From: Paracoccaceae bacterium
Lineage (GTDB): Bacteria; Pseudomonadota; Alphaproteobacteria; Rhodobacterales; Rhodobacteraceae
Reading direction: 5' to 3'
DNA length: 32,988 bases
Assembly: GCA_021648225.1 (NCBI GenBank)
Contig: JAKITE010000018.1
Span: 1 to 32,988 of the forward strand
Under the pieces are notes generated by a model. It searched no databases and was not told the DNA's origin. It was given only the letters and a program-made list of their open reading frames with translations. Shown here piece after piece: positions 23,659 through 31,612 of this stretch. Position 1 is the stretch's first letter. Each line of letters begins with the position of its first letter. Made by a program: the position numbers and the translations under genes.

Positions 23659-24765
23659 CTATGCCTGCATTTCAGCCCTGATTTGTTGGCGCAGCATGTC
23701 GATGGGCACTTTTTTACCATCGCGCTTAAAGCTCCAATAGGTCCAGCCATTGCAGCTTGGCGCGCCTTCCAGCGCTGCACCTACCTGATGGATCGATCCA
23801 CGCGCATCATGGGCCACCAAGGTGCCATCGGCACGGACCTTGGCGCGGTGACGGCCATTTAATGAATAAAGCTGCTCTCCGGGGCGCAGCATGCCGCGTT
23901 CAACCAGATTACCAAAAGGCACACGCGGTTCTGAACGTTTGGCGGTGGTGGTTTTCAGGCTGTCGCTATCGTATTTACGCACATCATTAATACGTTTTTC
24001 CGCAACTTCGCGATATTTGGCTTCGCGCTCAATACCGATAAAATTCCGCCCCAGTTTTTTGGCAACTGCGCCAGTGGTGCCCGAACCGAAAAACGGGTCC
24101 AGAATCACGTCATCTTGTTTGGTTGAGGCAATCAGCACCCGATGCAACAGCGATTCGGGTTTTTGGGTGGGATGAGCTTTTTCACCTTTGGCATTTTTCA
24201 GCCGCTCGCCGCCATTGCATATCGGCAAAACCCAGTCGGAGCGCATCTGGATGCCCTCGTTCAATTCCTTTAAGGCCTCGTAATTAAAGGTATATTTCGA
24301 GGTATCGGATTTACCGGCCCAGATCATGGTTTCATGGGCATTGGTGAAACGCTTGCCGCGAAAATTCGGCATCGGGTTGGATTTGCGCCAGATCACATCG
24401 TTCAAGATCCAGAAACCGGCATCCTGCAATGCCACGCCAACCCGGAAAATATTGTGATAGGAGCCAATCACCCAAATCGCGCCGTTTGGCTTTAGAATCC
24501 GCCGCGCCGCCTTAAGCCATGCGCGGGAGAATTTATCATAAGCCGCAAAACTGGCGAATTGATCCCATGCATCATCAACCGCATCGACTTTGGAGTTATC
24601 CGGGCGATGCAAATCACCTTTTAGCTGCAAATTATACGGGGGGTCCGCAAAAATTAAATCAATGGAATCCGCCGGAAGGCTGTTCATTACCTCAACACAA
24701 TCGCCGGAAATGATCTGGTTAAGCGGCAACGCCTGCGCGCCCGCCTGTTGGTCTGCTTTGTTCAT
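23659..24765 (-). CDS. ccrM: Cell-cycle-regulated DNA adenine methyltransferase CcrM (GANTC-specific)
   Basis: A 368-residue methyltransferase. The catalytic motif DPPYNLQLKG (41-50) precedes the AdoMet motif DPFFGSGTTGAVAK (from about 223), the order of the beta class. The C-terminal extension (about 275-368), with GTLVAHDARGSIHQVGAALE and SCNGWTYW, is the CcrM/RAMA-type DNA-recognition part. It methylates the adenine in GANTC, as established in Caulobacter and other alphaproteobacteria, where the gene is switched on late in the cycle. The ATG has GAGGC nearby. Upstream lie four GANTC sites within 144 bases, a nested palindrome, and rnhB on the same strand. Confidence 0.95.
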   Translation of the reverse strand: MNKADQQAGAQALPLNQIISGDCVEVMNSLPADSIDLIFADPPYNLQLKGDLHRPDNSKVDAVDDAWDQFASFAAYDKFSRAWLKAARRILKPNGAIWVIGSYHNIFRVGVALQDAGFWILNDVIWRKSNPMPNFRGKRFTNAHETMIWAGKSDTSKYTFNYEALKELNEGIQMRSDWVLPICNGGERLKNAKGEKAHPTQKPESLLHRVLIASTKQDDVILDPFFGSGTTGAVAKKLGRNFIGIEREAKYREVAEKRINDVRKYDSDSLKTTTAKRSEPRVPFGNLVERGMLRPGEQLYSLNGRHRAKVRADGTLVAHDARGSIHQVGAALEGAPSCNGWTYWSFKRDGKKVPIDMLRQQIRAEMQA

Positions 24766-24815
24766 GTCTCTGCCTCGAACTATGGTTGTTCGTTAAAGCG
24801 CACCGACTTTATTTT

Positions 24816-25016
24816 GAATCAGAATTCACTGCCTCTCCCCCAAGCAAGGCTTGGGATCGAACGCGAATTCTGATGTGATTTTTTTATGCAAAAAGTCGAA
24901 ACGCGTAATTATCCATAGCATGAGTCAAAAGTGATTCGCCGTCAATATCTAATAGAATCAAGAGGTTATATTATTTTCTTCACACAACATCTTGTGTATC
25001 GGTTTGAACGAGACTC
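24816..25016. promoter_or_regulatory. GANTC cluster upstream of ccrM
   Basis: GANTC sites at 24816, 24922, 24933 and 24955 in the ccrM-rnhB gap, plus one at 25012 inside rnhB. About one per 256 bases is expected by chance. In Caulobacter, methylation of GANTC in the ccrM promoter controls its timing; the same is inferred here. A one-mismatch DnaA box, TTATCCATA, lies at 24909-24917. Confidence 0.55.
24818..24874. repeat. Nested inverted repeat upstream of ccrM
   Basis: Outer arms ATCAGAATTC (24818-24827) and GAATTCTGAT (24865-24874) pair perfectly. Inside, CCCAAGC (24839-24845) and GCTTGGG (24849-24855) pair with a 3-base loop. A run of seven T follows on the plus strand (24879-24885), so as a terminator it would work on plus-strand RNA, although no plus-strand gene leads into it. 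Confidence 0.65.
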
Positions 25017-25581
25017 TATGGTGTGGGGTTACCCCTAGGCGTTTCAGGCCCATAATATGGGCCGGAACCCCGTATCCGGCATTTTTCTGCCAGCCATAGC
25101 CCGGGAAATCCGCCGCCAGTGCGGTCATGATCCGGTCTCGGGTCACTTTGGCGATGATAGATGCAGCAGCAATGGAAACCGAACGGCCATCGCCTTTGAC
25201 AATCGCCGAGGCTTCACAAGGCAGGCCCGCAGGGATTTTATTGCCGTCAATCAGCGCAAATGCAGGCATAACCGGCAAATCATCCACCGCGCGGCGCATA
25301 GCCAGAAATGTGGCTTGCAGGATGTTGATATCGTCGATCTCGGCAACTGTGCTAATCCCGACCCCGACCTTTGCAGCCGCAATTATTTCGTCAAACAATG
25401 CCTCGCGACGTTTGGCGGTCAGCTTTTTGGAATCGTTCAAGCCCTGCGGAATATTTGCCAGATCAAGGATCACGGCGCTGGCCACCACCGGCCCTGCCCA
25501 TGGGCCTCGACCGGCTTCATCAATACCACAGACCGGCGCAGCGGCGGCCTGTTCAAAACTGTCATCAGGGGTGTTTTTCAC
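24958..25581 (-). CDS. rnhB: Ribonuclease HII
   Basis: A 207-residue nuclease that cuts the RNA strand of RNA-DNA hybrids and single ribonucleotides in DNA. CGIDEAGRGPWAGPV gives Asp 21 and Glu 22, LIDGNKIP gives Asp 112, and SIIAKVTRDRIM the fourth acidic residue. YGWQKNAGYG and GVTPHHRVSFKP are family motifs. The gene lies about 190 bases upstream of ccrM on the same strand, and the pair is common in alphaproteobacteria. It may be cotranscribed with ccrM, but the gap contains promoter-like and palindromic elements, so separate control is likely. Confidence 0.95.
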   Translation of the reverse strand: MKNTPDDSFEQAAAAPVCGIDEAGRGPWAGPVVASAVILDLANIPQGLNDSKKLTAKRREALFDEIIAAAKVGVGISTVAEIDDINILQATFLAMRRAVDDLPVMPAFALIDGNKIPAGLPCEASAIVKGDGRSVSIAAASIIAKVTRDRIMTALAADFPGYGWQKNAGYGVPAHIMGLKRLGVTPHHRVSFKPIHKMLCEENNITS

Positions 25582-25644
25582 TGTAATTTTTCCATAAGTT
25601 TTGCATAAGTTTTGTATAAGTTAAAAATCACGAAGGGAATGGCC

Positions 25645-26901
25645 ATGGTTGTAATTATCTCAGGTGCCGGAATTGGCGGATTAACCGTGGCACTGACCTG
25701 TCATCAGCTTGGCATTCCGGTGAAGGTATTCGAGGCCGTGCCAAAAATCACTCCTTTGGGGGTGGGCATTAATCTGCAACCCCATGCGGTGCGCGAATTG
25801 TTTGAATTGGGGCTGGCGGATCAACTGGATGCGATTGGGCTACGCACCCGCGAGGTGGCTTATTTCAGCAAGCACGGCCTGCCGATCTGGGCCGAGGATC
25901 GCGGCAAATGGGCCGGATACAATTGGCCGCAATATTCGGTGCATCGGGGGGCTTTGCAAATGCTGCTGCTGGATGCGGTAATGGCGCGGCTGGGGGCGGA
26001 TTGTGTTACAACGGCGTCCAAAGTCACGGGGTTTGAACAAACCGCATCCGGCGTATTGGTGACTATTAATGGCGAACAACAGGTCCAAGGCGATGTGCTG
26101 ATCGCGGCTGACGGCATTCATTCAACCATTCGGGCCGGTTTTTACCCTGATGAGGGCGCGCCGGTTTGGGGGGGCGCGGTTTTGTGGCGCGGCACCACCC
26201 GGGCCAAGGCCTTTTTATCGGGGGCCAGCATGGCAATGGCGGGGCATAAAGACCTGAAATTTGTCACCTATCCCATCAGCCAGCCTGATGAAAACGGGCT
26301 GTCGCTGATCAACTGGATTGCCGATGTCAAATTTGACAATTCCGCAACATGGAACCGCGAGGATTATAACCGCCAAGGCAAGCTGGCGGATTTTCTGCCC
26401 AAATTTGGGGATTGGAATTTTGACTGGCTGGATATTCCAGACCTGATCCGCAAGGCCGATGCCATTTACGAATTCCCGATGATCGACCGCAACCCGCTGG
26501 AACGCTGGAGCTTTGGCAATATTACCCTGCTGGGTGACGCGGCCCATGCCATGTATCCCATCGGGTCCAACGGGGCGACTCAGGCGATTATCGACGCGCG
26601 GGTATTGGGAAAATATTTCAAAAGCCACGGCATTAATGCGGCCGCGTTAAAAGCCTATGATGCGGAACGCCGTCCGATTTGCAATGCGGTGGTGCTGGCC
26701 AATCGTGGCAACGGGCCGGATCAGGTTTTGCAAGTGGTCGAACAGCGCTGCAAAGGCAGATTTGATCGGGTGGAGGACATTTTGTCACCCAACGAGATGG
26801 CCAAAATGGCGGCGGATTATAAGAAAGTCGCTGGCTTTGATGTGGAAACTCTGAATAATGCCCCAAGTATTCTGGGGAAGCTTGATGATAAAAATACTTG
26901 A
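25645..26901 (+). CDS. FAD-dependent monooxygenase (UbiH/salicylate-hydroxylase-like)
   Basis: A 418-residue class A flavin monooxygenase. SGAGIGGLTVAL (6-17) is the FAD dinucleotide fold, AADGIHSTIR (154-163) the DG motif that binds NAD(P)H and FAD, and LLGDAAHAMYPIGSNGATQA (from 296) the FAD ribityl motif. Such enzymes hydroxylate aromatic or quinone-like substrates with O2 and NAD(P)H. The ATG at 25645 has AAGGGA six bases ahead; an ATG at 25639 is in frame but has no room for it. The TRAP gene after it overlaps its 3' end by 17 bases, so the two probably form one unit, which suggests an imported aromatic acid; that is inference. Confidence 0.88.
   Translation: MVVIISGAGIGGLTVALTCHQLGIPVKVFEAVPKITPLGVGINLQPHAVRELFELGLADQLDAIGLRTREVAYFSKHGLPIWAEDRGKWAGYNWPQYSVHRGALQMLLLDAVMARLGADCVTTASKVTGFEQTASGVLVTINGEQQVQGDVLIAADGIHSTIRAGFYPDEGAPVWGGAVLWRGTTRAKAFLSGASMAMAGHKDLKFVTYPISQPDENGLSLINWIADVKFDNSATWNREDYNRQGKLADFLPKFGDWNFDWLDIPDLIRKADAIYEFPMIDRNPLERWSFGNITLLGDAAHAMYPIGSNGATQAIIDARVLGKYFKSHGINAAALKAYDAERRPICNAVVLANRGNGPDQVLQVVEQRCKGRFDRVEDILSPNEMAKMAADYKKVAGFDVETLNNAPSILGKLDDKNT
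26864..26900. repeat. Inverted repeat spanning the dctQ start
   Basis: CAAGTATT (26864-26871) and AATACTTG (26893-26900) form an 8-bp stem whose 21-base loop holds the ribosome site and ATG of dctQ. It lies inside the monooxygenase 3' end, so coding constraint also shapes it. Confidence 0.5.
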
Positions 26902-27463
26902 GGCACCGGCACGATGGCTGGCCAAAACCAGCGCCATGCTGGGCGGATTTGTTTTGCTGGCAGTAATGATCATGACCGTGATCAGCGTGATGGGCATGTC
27001 GCTGCATAAACTTGGCCGGTTTTTGAAAAAATCCTATGAGCTGGAGATCGCGCCGTTGCTGGCGCTTGGCCCTATTCCGGGGGAAACCGAGATGATCGAG
27101 GCGGGCATGGCGTTTATAATTTTTGCATTCATGCCGATTGTAACCCTGAATCGAGGCCATGCCAGCGTTGAAATTCTGACCAATGCATTTGGCGCGGCTG
27201 TTAACCGGTTGATTGATCTGGTGGCAGATCTGTTATTGTTGTCGGTCGCGGGGTATCTGGCGTATCGGCATTATCTGGGCACGCTGGATAAATATGCCAA
27301 TGGCGAAACCACATGGATATTACAATTCCCGCTTTGGTGGGGCTATGCGGGGGCCTTGTTCGGGGCGGTTATATTTGTGATGATTTGCGTGTTTTGCGTG
27401 TTGCGGTCTTTTGACCATTTGTTGCGCGGCACTTCCCGCCAAGCCTCGGAGATACTTCATTGA
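26885..27463 (+). CDS. TRAP transporter small permease (DctQ family)
   Basis: A 192-residue membrane protein with about four membrane segments. IEAGMAFIIFAFMPIVTLNRGHASVEIL (read as segments) is the DctQ core: the G-H-x-x-V-E-I motif follows the second hydrophobic stretch. It partners with the large permease to move organic acids using a sodium or proton gradient. The ATG at 26885 has GGGGAAG upstream and overlaps the monooxygenase end by 17 bases; a start at 26858 is open but has no ribosome site. The loop between the first and second membrane segments is longer than in many DctQ. Its stop overlaps the dctM start. Confidence 0.88.
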   Translation: MIKILEAPARWLAKTSAMLGGFVLLAVMIMTVISVMGMSLHKLGRFLKKSYELEIAPLLALGPIPGETEMIEAGMAFIIFAFMPIVTLNRGHASVEILTNAFGAAVNRLIDLVADLLLLSVAGYLAYRHYLGTLDKYANGETTWILQFPLWWGYAGALFGAVIFVMICVFCVLRSFDHLLRGTSRQASEILH

Positions 27464-28782
27464 GCAATTTTGATATTGGCCTCTGGTCCTTTGCGGTGGT
27501 GTTGCTGCTGATATTTTTGCGTATGCCGATTGGCCTGTCGATGTTGATGGTCGGGATTGGCGGAAATGTGCTGGTCATAGGCGATTTCAACATGATTGGC
27601 GGGCAGTTGAAAAACCTGACCTACGGGCAGTTTTCCAGCTATTCTCTGTCGATCATTCCGTTGTTTTTGCTGATGGGGCAATTTGCGACCATGGGGGGGA
27701 TGTCAAACGCGCTGTTCAAGGCCGCCGAGGCGTTTCTGGGGCATAAAAAGGGCGGGGTTGCCATGGCCTCGGTCGGGGCCTGTGCGGGGTTTGGCGCGAT
27801 TTGCGGATCAAGTCTGGCGACCGCCGCCACCATGGGGCAAGTGGCGCTGCCGGAATTGCGGCGTTATGGGTATTCCGGTGCGCTTAGCACCGGCACATTG
27901 GCGGCGGGGGGCACATTGGGGATCCTTATTCCGCCCTCGGTCATTCTGGTGATTTATGCGATATTGGCCGAACAAAACGTGGCAAAACTGTTTGTTGCGG
28001 CGTTAATTCCGGGCATATTGGCGATGCTGGGTTATATGCTGGCGATCTCTATCTATGTGCGGATATTTCCCAATTCCGGCGGGGTGCGCGCGCGTGTGCC
28101 GATGGCCGAGCGCATGGCAGCACTGGCGGCGGTATGGCCGGTTTTGCTGGTGTTTATCGTGGTGATCGGCGGCATTTACCAAGGGCTGTTTACCCCCACC
28201 CAAGGCGCAGCGGTGGGCGCGGCCGGCACTGGTATCATTGCCTGGGCCAATGGCGGATTAACCCGAAAAACCCTGATGCAGGCCTTTCACGGCACTGCGA
28301 TGACCACCGCGATGATATTCCTGATTGTGCTGGGTGCGGCCGTTTATAACGGGTTTCTGGCGCTGACACAGGTGCCGTATGAGCTGGCGGCTTTTGTAGG
28401 CGAACAAGGCTATAACCCGTGGATGGTGCTGGCATTTGTGCTGGTGGCCTATTTGATTTTTGGCTGTGTGATGGACAGCCTGTCGATGATCTTGCTGACC
28501 GTGCCGATATTTTTCCCGATGATGATGGTGCTTGATTTTGGCATGACCCCGACCGAATTCGGGCTTTGGTTCGGTATTTTGATCTTGATTGTGGTCGAGG
28601 TCGGGCTGATCACGCCGCCGGTGGGCATGAACCTGTTTGTGATCAATTCACTGGCCAAGGATATTCCGATAATCGAGACCTTCAAGGGGGTTTTGCCTTT
28701 TGTGATTTCGGACATGGTGCGGGTGGTTATTCTGGTGGCCTTTCCGGGTATTACCCTTTGGCTGGTTAATCTGCTTTGGTAG
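27460..28782 (+). CDS. TRAP transporter large permease (DctM family)
   Basis: A 440-residue protein with about twelve membrane segments. FLRMPIGLSMLMVG at the start, GTLGILIPPSVILVIYAI in the middle and LITPPVGMNLFVIN near the end are DctM hallmarks. It is the ion-driven channel of a tripartite solute importer. The start is TTG at 27460, overlapping the dctQ stop (TTGA); GGAG lies ahead. No periplasmic DctP binding protein is found in the window, either beside this gene or elsewhere, so the partner must be encoded at another site. The gene ends 145 bases before the DUF4173-like gene. Confidence 0.92.
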   Translation: MSNFDIGLWSFAVVLLLIFLRMPIGLSMLMVGIGGNVLVIGDFNMIGGQLKNLTYGQFSSYSLSIIPLFLLMGQFATMGGMSNALFKAAEAFLGHKKGGVAMASVGACAGFGAICGSSLATAATMGQVALPELRRYGYSGALSTGTLAAGGTLGILIPPSVILVIYAILAEQNVAKLFVAALIPGILAMLGYMLAISIYVRIFPNSGGVRARVPMAERMAALAAVWPVLLVFIVVIGGIYQGLFTPTQGAAVGAAGTGIIAWANGGLTRKTLMQAFHGTAMTTAMIFLIVLGAAVYNGFLALTQVPYELAAFVGEQGYNPWMVLAFVLVAYLIFGCVMDSLSMILLTVPIFFPMMMVLDFGMTPTEFGLWFGILILIVVEVGLITPPVGMNLFVINSLAKDIPIIETFKGVLPFVISDMVRVVILVAFPGITLWLVNLLW

Positions 28783-28927
28783 CGGGAATGTTTAACTATA
28801 AGTCGGCTTTGCCATCGGGTTTTCCTGCGCTAAATCTGCACAAAACCATCTTAAAACCTGCGCGAGCCGCTGCGATATCCTGCACCTGATTCTGTTAATT
28901 TGCCCCGGATAACAACCGGAGGGGCAG

Positions 28928-30460
28928 ATGGCTTTGACTATTTTAATATCAGGATTACCAAATAAATTGCGGCTGGATGGCTGGTGGCTGGCCGATGATT
29001 TCAGGGGGCAAGCCCCGCCAGTTCCGCGCGTTGACCATCAGCCAAACGGGCTGATATTTGGCAAATATCCAGTTTGGATTTTGACATTATTTCTGGTTCT
29101 GTTGGCTGATTTTCTATTTTGGAATCAACCGCTTGGCCTGTCGGTTGCGCTTTTTGCGTGGGTGTTTTCTGCGATGATAATGCTGGCGCGGCCAAAGCCC
29201 GCCAAGCCTGCGTATTGGCTGATTGGCATGGGGGTGGCGTTGGTTTTTAACCTGCCGGTAATCGAGACAGTTCAGCCCCTGTCACTGATGTTTTCGGGTT
29301 TGGGGATTCTGGCGGTTGTGATCTGGGCTGGTGGTGAAACACACCAAAGCTGGCAAACCCTTGTGACAGGGGTTTTGCGGTTGGTGTTTTTGCGACCATT
29401 CGCCAGCTTTCCTGCCTTGTGGCTGATGTTGAATACCAAAACCACTGGTTCGGAAGTATCGCGCGCCCTGACAAAATTTCTGCTGCCTGCGGCTTTTGGC
29501 GCTGTTTTTATCTGGCTGTTCAGCATTGCCAATCCGTTTCTGGAGGCATGGCTTACACAATTGCTTAATCTGGATTTACCCTCGGCAGAGCTGGTTTTGC
29601 GGTTGGTTTTCTGGGCTTTTGTGTTGATGCTGGTCTGGCCCTATCTGGATTTGCGCGCCTTTCGGGTGGTGGTATCCAGCGTGCAACCTGCCAAAGCACC
29701 GCCGCAAAAAACCCTTGTCGGGGTGTTTGTCAGCCCTGATTCTGTGCGCCTTTCGCTGTTGTTGTTTAACGGGATATTTGCCCTGCAAACCGGCATGGAT
29801 ATGCTGGTGCTGTCGGGTGGCATGACCCTGCCTGAGGGTATGAGCTATGCCAGTTATGCCCATCGCGGGGCTTATCCTTTGGTGGTTACCGCCCTGTTGG
29901 CGGCCGGGTTTGCCATTGGCACCAGACGCATGATTATTGCCAACAGATTTCTGCGCGGGCTGGTTTACCTGTGGCTGCTGCAAAACCTGTTTCTGGTGCT
30001 AAGCGCCGGTTTCCGGTTGAACCTGTATGTCGGGCAATTTGCCCTGACCCATCTGCGGATTGCCGCGTTTATCTGGATGTTTATGGTGTTTGTCGGGCTG
30101 GTGCTGGTATTTGTGCAGATTGCAAAGCAAAAATCCAATGGCTGGCTATTGGGTTATAATACCGCGCTGCTGCTGGGGGTTTTGTATATCTGCTCGCTGG
30201 TGAATTTTTCTTATATTATCGCGGCTTATAATGTTGAACATGCGCCGGATGCTTATGTCTATTCTGACGGGTATCTTTGCAGGTTGGGGCCGCAGGCCTT
30301 GCCGGTATTATTGGCGCAACAGGCCATTGATCCGCTGGTGTGTAGCCATGGGCGTATGCCGGTATTTACCCCCAATACCGGCTGGCGGGATTTCGGGTTT
30401 CGCGATTGGCGGCTGGAACAAACCCTTGCTGAGATCAAGCGCGCTGAACAAGGCCCGTGA
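28928..30460 (+). CDS. DUF4173-like integral membrane protein
   Basis: A 510-residue protein with about a dozen hydrophobic segments and a cytosolic or periplasmic C-terminal tail of about 80 residues (ending DFGFRDWRLEQTLAEIKRAE). SYASYAHRGAYPLVVTALLA is the motif I associate with DUF4173/DUF4153 membrane proteins, whose function is not known. GGAGGGG sits directly ahead of the ATG. It is on the plus strand after dctM with 145 bases between, and its 3' end overlaps the convergent GNAT gene by 26 bases. It may be a separate unit. No enzyme motif is seen; I give no function. Confidence 0.7.
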   Translation: MALTILISGLPNKLRLDGWWLADDFRGQAPPVPRVDHQPNGLIFGKYPVWILTLFLVLLADFLFWNQPLGLSVALFAWVFSAMIMLARPKPAKPAYWLIGMGVALVFNLPVIETVQPLSLMFSGLGILAVVIWAGGETHQSWQTLVTGVLRLVFLRPFASFPALWLMLNTKTTGSEVSRALTKFLLPAAFGAVFIWLFSIANPFLEAWLTQLLNLDLPSAELVLRLVFWAFVLMLVWPYLDLRAFRVVVSSVQPAKAPPQKTLVGVFVSPDSVRLSLLLFNGIFALQTGMDMLVLSGGMTLPEGMSYASYAHRGAYPLVVTALLAAGFAIGTRRMIIANRFLRGLVYLWLLQNLFLVLSAGFRLNLYVGQFALTHLRIAAFIWMFMVFVGLVLVFVQIAKQKSNGWLLGYNTALLLGVLYICSLVNFSYIIAAYNVEHAPDAYVYSDGYLCRLGPQALPVLLAQQAIDPLVCSHGRMPVFTPNTGWRDFGFRDWRLEQTLAEIKRAEQGP

Positions 30461-30929
30461 TGCCGTCAAAAGCGCCAGAGACCAAGGCCTGTGCCAGCAC
30501 CCGGTCGGGGTTGGTCGGGGCCGGGTATTTCAGATTTTTCGCGGCATCGCGCGTGAAACCAAAGCGCTGGTAATAAGGTTCGTCGCCAATCAGAATAACC
30601 CTGCTCCAGCCTGTATTTCTGGCGCGAGACAGGCTGTCTTGTATCAACATATTGCCCAAGCCTTCGCCTTGGCGGGTGGGATGCACTGCAATCGGCCCCA
30701 ATAACAAGGCCGGATGGCGGCTGTTGCCAATGGCCACCGGCCAATACCGGATCGCCCCTGCCAGCGAATCGTATTTATCGCGCATAATCAGCGACAGGTC
30801 AGCCACAGGCAAAACCCCGTCACGCAAGCGATAGGAGCTAAGCGCCGTGCGACCCGGTGCAAAGGCCAGATCATACAGGTATTCAACCTCATGACTGTCA
30901 TCTGGATGTTCTGGCAGAATGCGAAACAT
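30435..30929 (-). CDS. GNAT family N-acetyltransferase
   Basis: A 164-residue protein. LLGPIAVHPTRQGEGLGNML is the acetyl-CoA site (Q-G-E-G-L-G), followed by VILIGDEPYYQRFGF, typical of the group that acetylates small amines or antibiotics. The substrate is not predictable. The start MFRILPEH at 30929 follows GGGGA; the frame upstream is open to 30983 with no support. It is divergent from the flavin-reductase-like gene across 70 bases and convergent with the DUF4173-like gene, overlapping it by 26 bases. Confidence 0.85.
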   Translation of the reverse strand: MFRILPEHPDDSHEVEYLYDLAFAPGRTALSSYRLRDGVLPVADLSLIMRDKYDSLAGAIRYWPVAIGNSRHPALLLGPIAVHPTRQGEGLGNMLIQDSLSRARNTGWSRVILIGDEPYYQRFGFTRDAAKNLKYPAPTNPDRVLAQALVSGAFDGITGLVQRA

Positions 30930-30999
30930 GATTTCCCCGAATGGCCTCGCCAACTGCCTAACATGGCAGTATCCTGCCCGCAAATATGAAAGGCACCAG

Positions 31000-31611
31000 A
31001 TGTTTTACCAACCTAAAAATGGCCACGGATTGCCGCATAATCCATTCAAAGCCATTGTTTCCCCGCGCCCGATTGCGTGGATTTCAACGCTGGATGCCAA
31101 AGGTCGCGCAAACCTCGCGCCTTACAGCTTTTTCAATGCCATGGCCGATAACCCGCCAATCGTGGTGTTTGGCAGCACCGGCGGCAAAGCAGACCAGCCG
31201 CAATTCAAAGACACCATGGCCAATATTCGCGAGACCGGCGAATTTGTGGTCAATATTGTGTCTTATGCCATGAAAGACGCGATGAATATCACCTCGGGGG
31301 ATTTGCCTGCGGATATTGATGAATTTGAAGCCGCAGGGCTGGAAAAAGCCGCTAGCCAAATCGTGCAACCACCCCGCGTGGCTGCTGCGCCCGCTGCGCT
31401 GGAATGCAAGCTGTTCAAATTTGTTGATCTGATAGCAGAAAATAGCGCCATGGTTATTGGCGAGGTTGTCGGCATTCACATGGATGATCGCAATATTGTT
31501 AACGGCATGTTTGATGTCACCACCTATCAACCATTGGCGCGGCTGGGCTATATGGATTATAGCAGGGTTTCGGAAACTTTCAGCCTTCAGCGGCCCAAGC
31601 AGGAGCAATAA
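31000..31611 (+). CDS. Flavin reductase-like (FMN-binding split barrel) protein
   Basis: A 203-residue protein. AIVSPRPIAWISTLDAKGRA and NLAPYSFFNAMADNPP are the motifs of the flavin reductase-like domain; ETGEFVVNIVSYAMKDAMNI follows. Members bind FMN and many reduce it with NAD(P)H. The role here is unknown. AAAGG lies ahead of the ATG at 31000. The mtaP start comes one base after its stop, so they are cotranscribed. It is divergent from the GNAT gene. Confidence 0.87.
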   Translation: MFYQPKNGHGLPHNPFKAIVSPRPIAWISTLDAKGRANLAPYSFFNAMADNPPIVVFGSTGGKADQPQFKDTMANIRETGEFVVNIVSYAMKDAMNITSGDLPADIDEFEAAGLEKAASQIVQPPRVAAAPAALECKLFKFVDLIAENSAMVIGEVVGIHMDDRNIVNGMFDVTTYQPLARLGYMDYSRVSETFSLQRPKQEQ

Positions 31612-31612
31612 T

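Noticed and set aside
24785..24800. TTAA plus CCAT, 7 bases apart, as a CtrA site upstream of ccrM
   Set aside because: Only half of the TTAA-N7-TTAA consensus is present; too weak to call.
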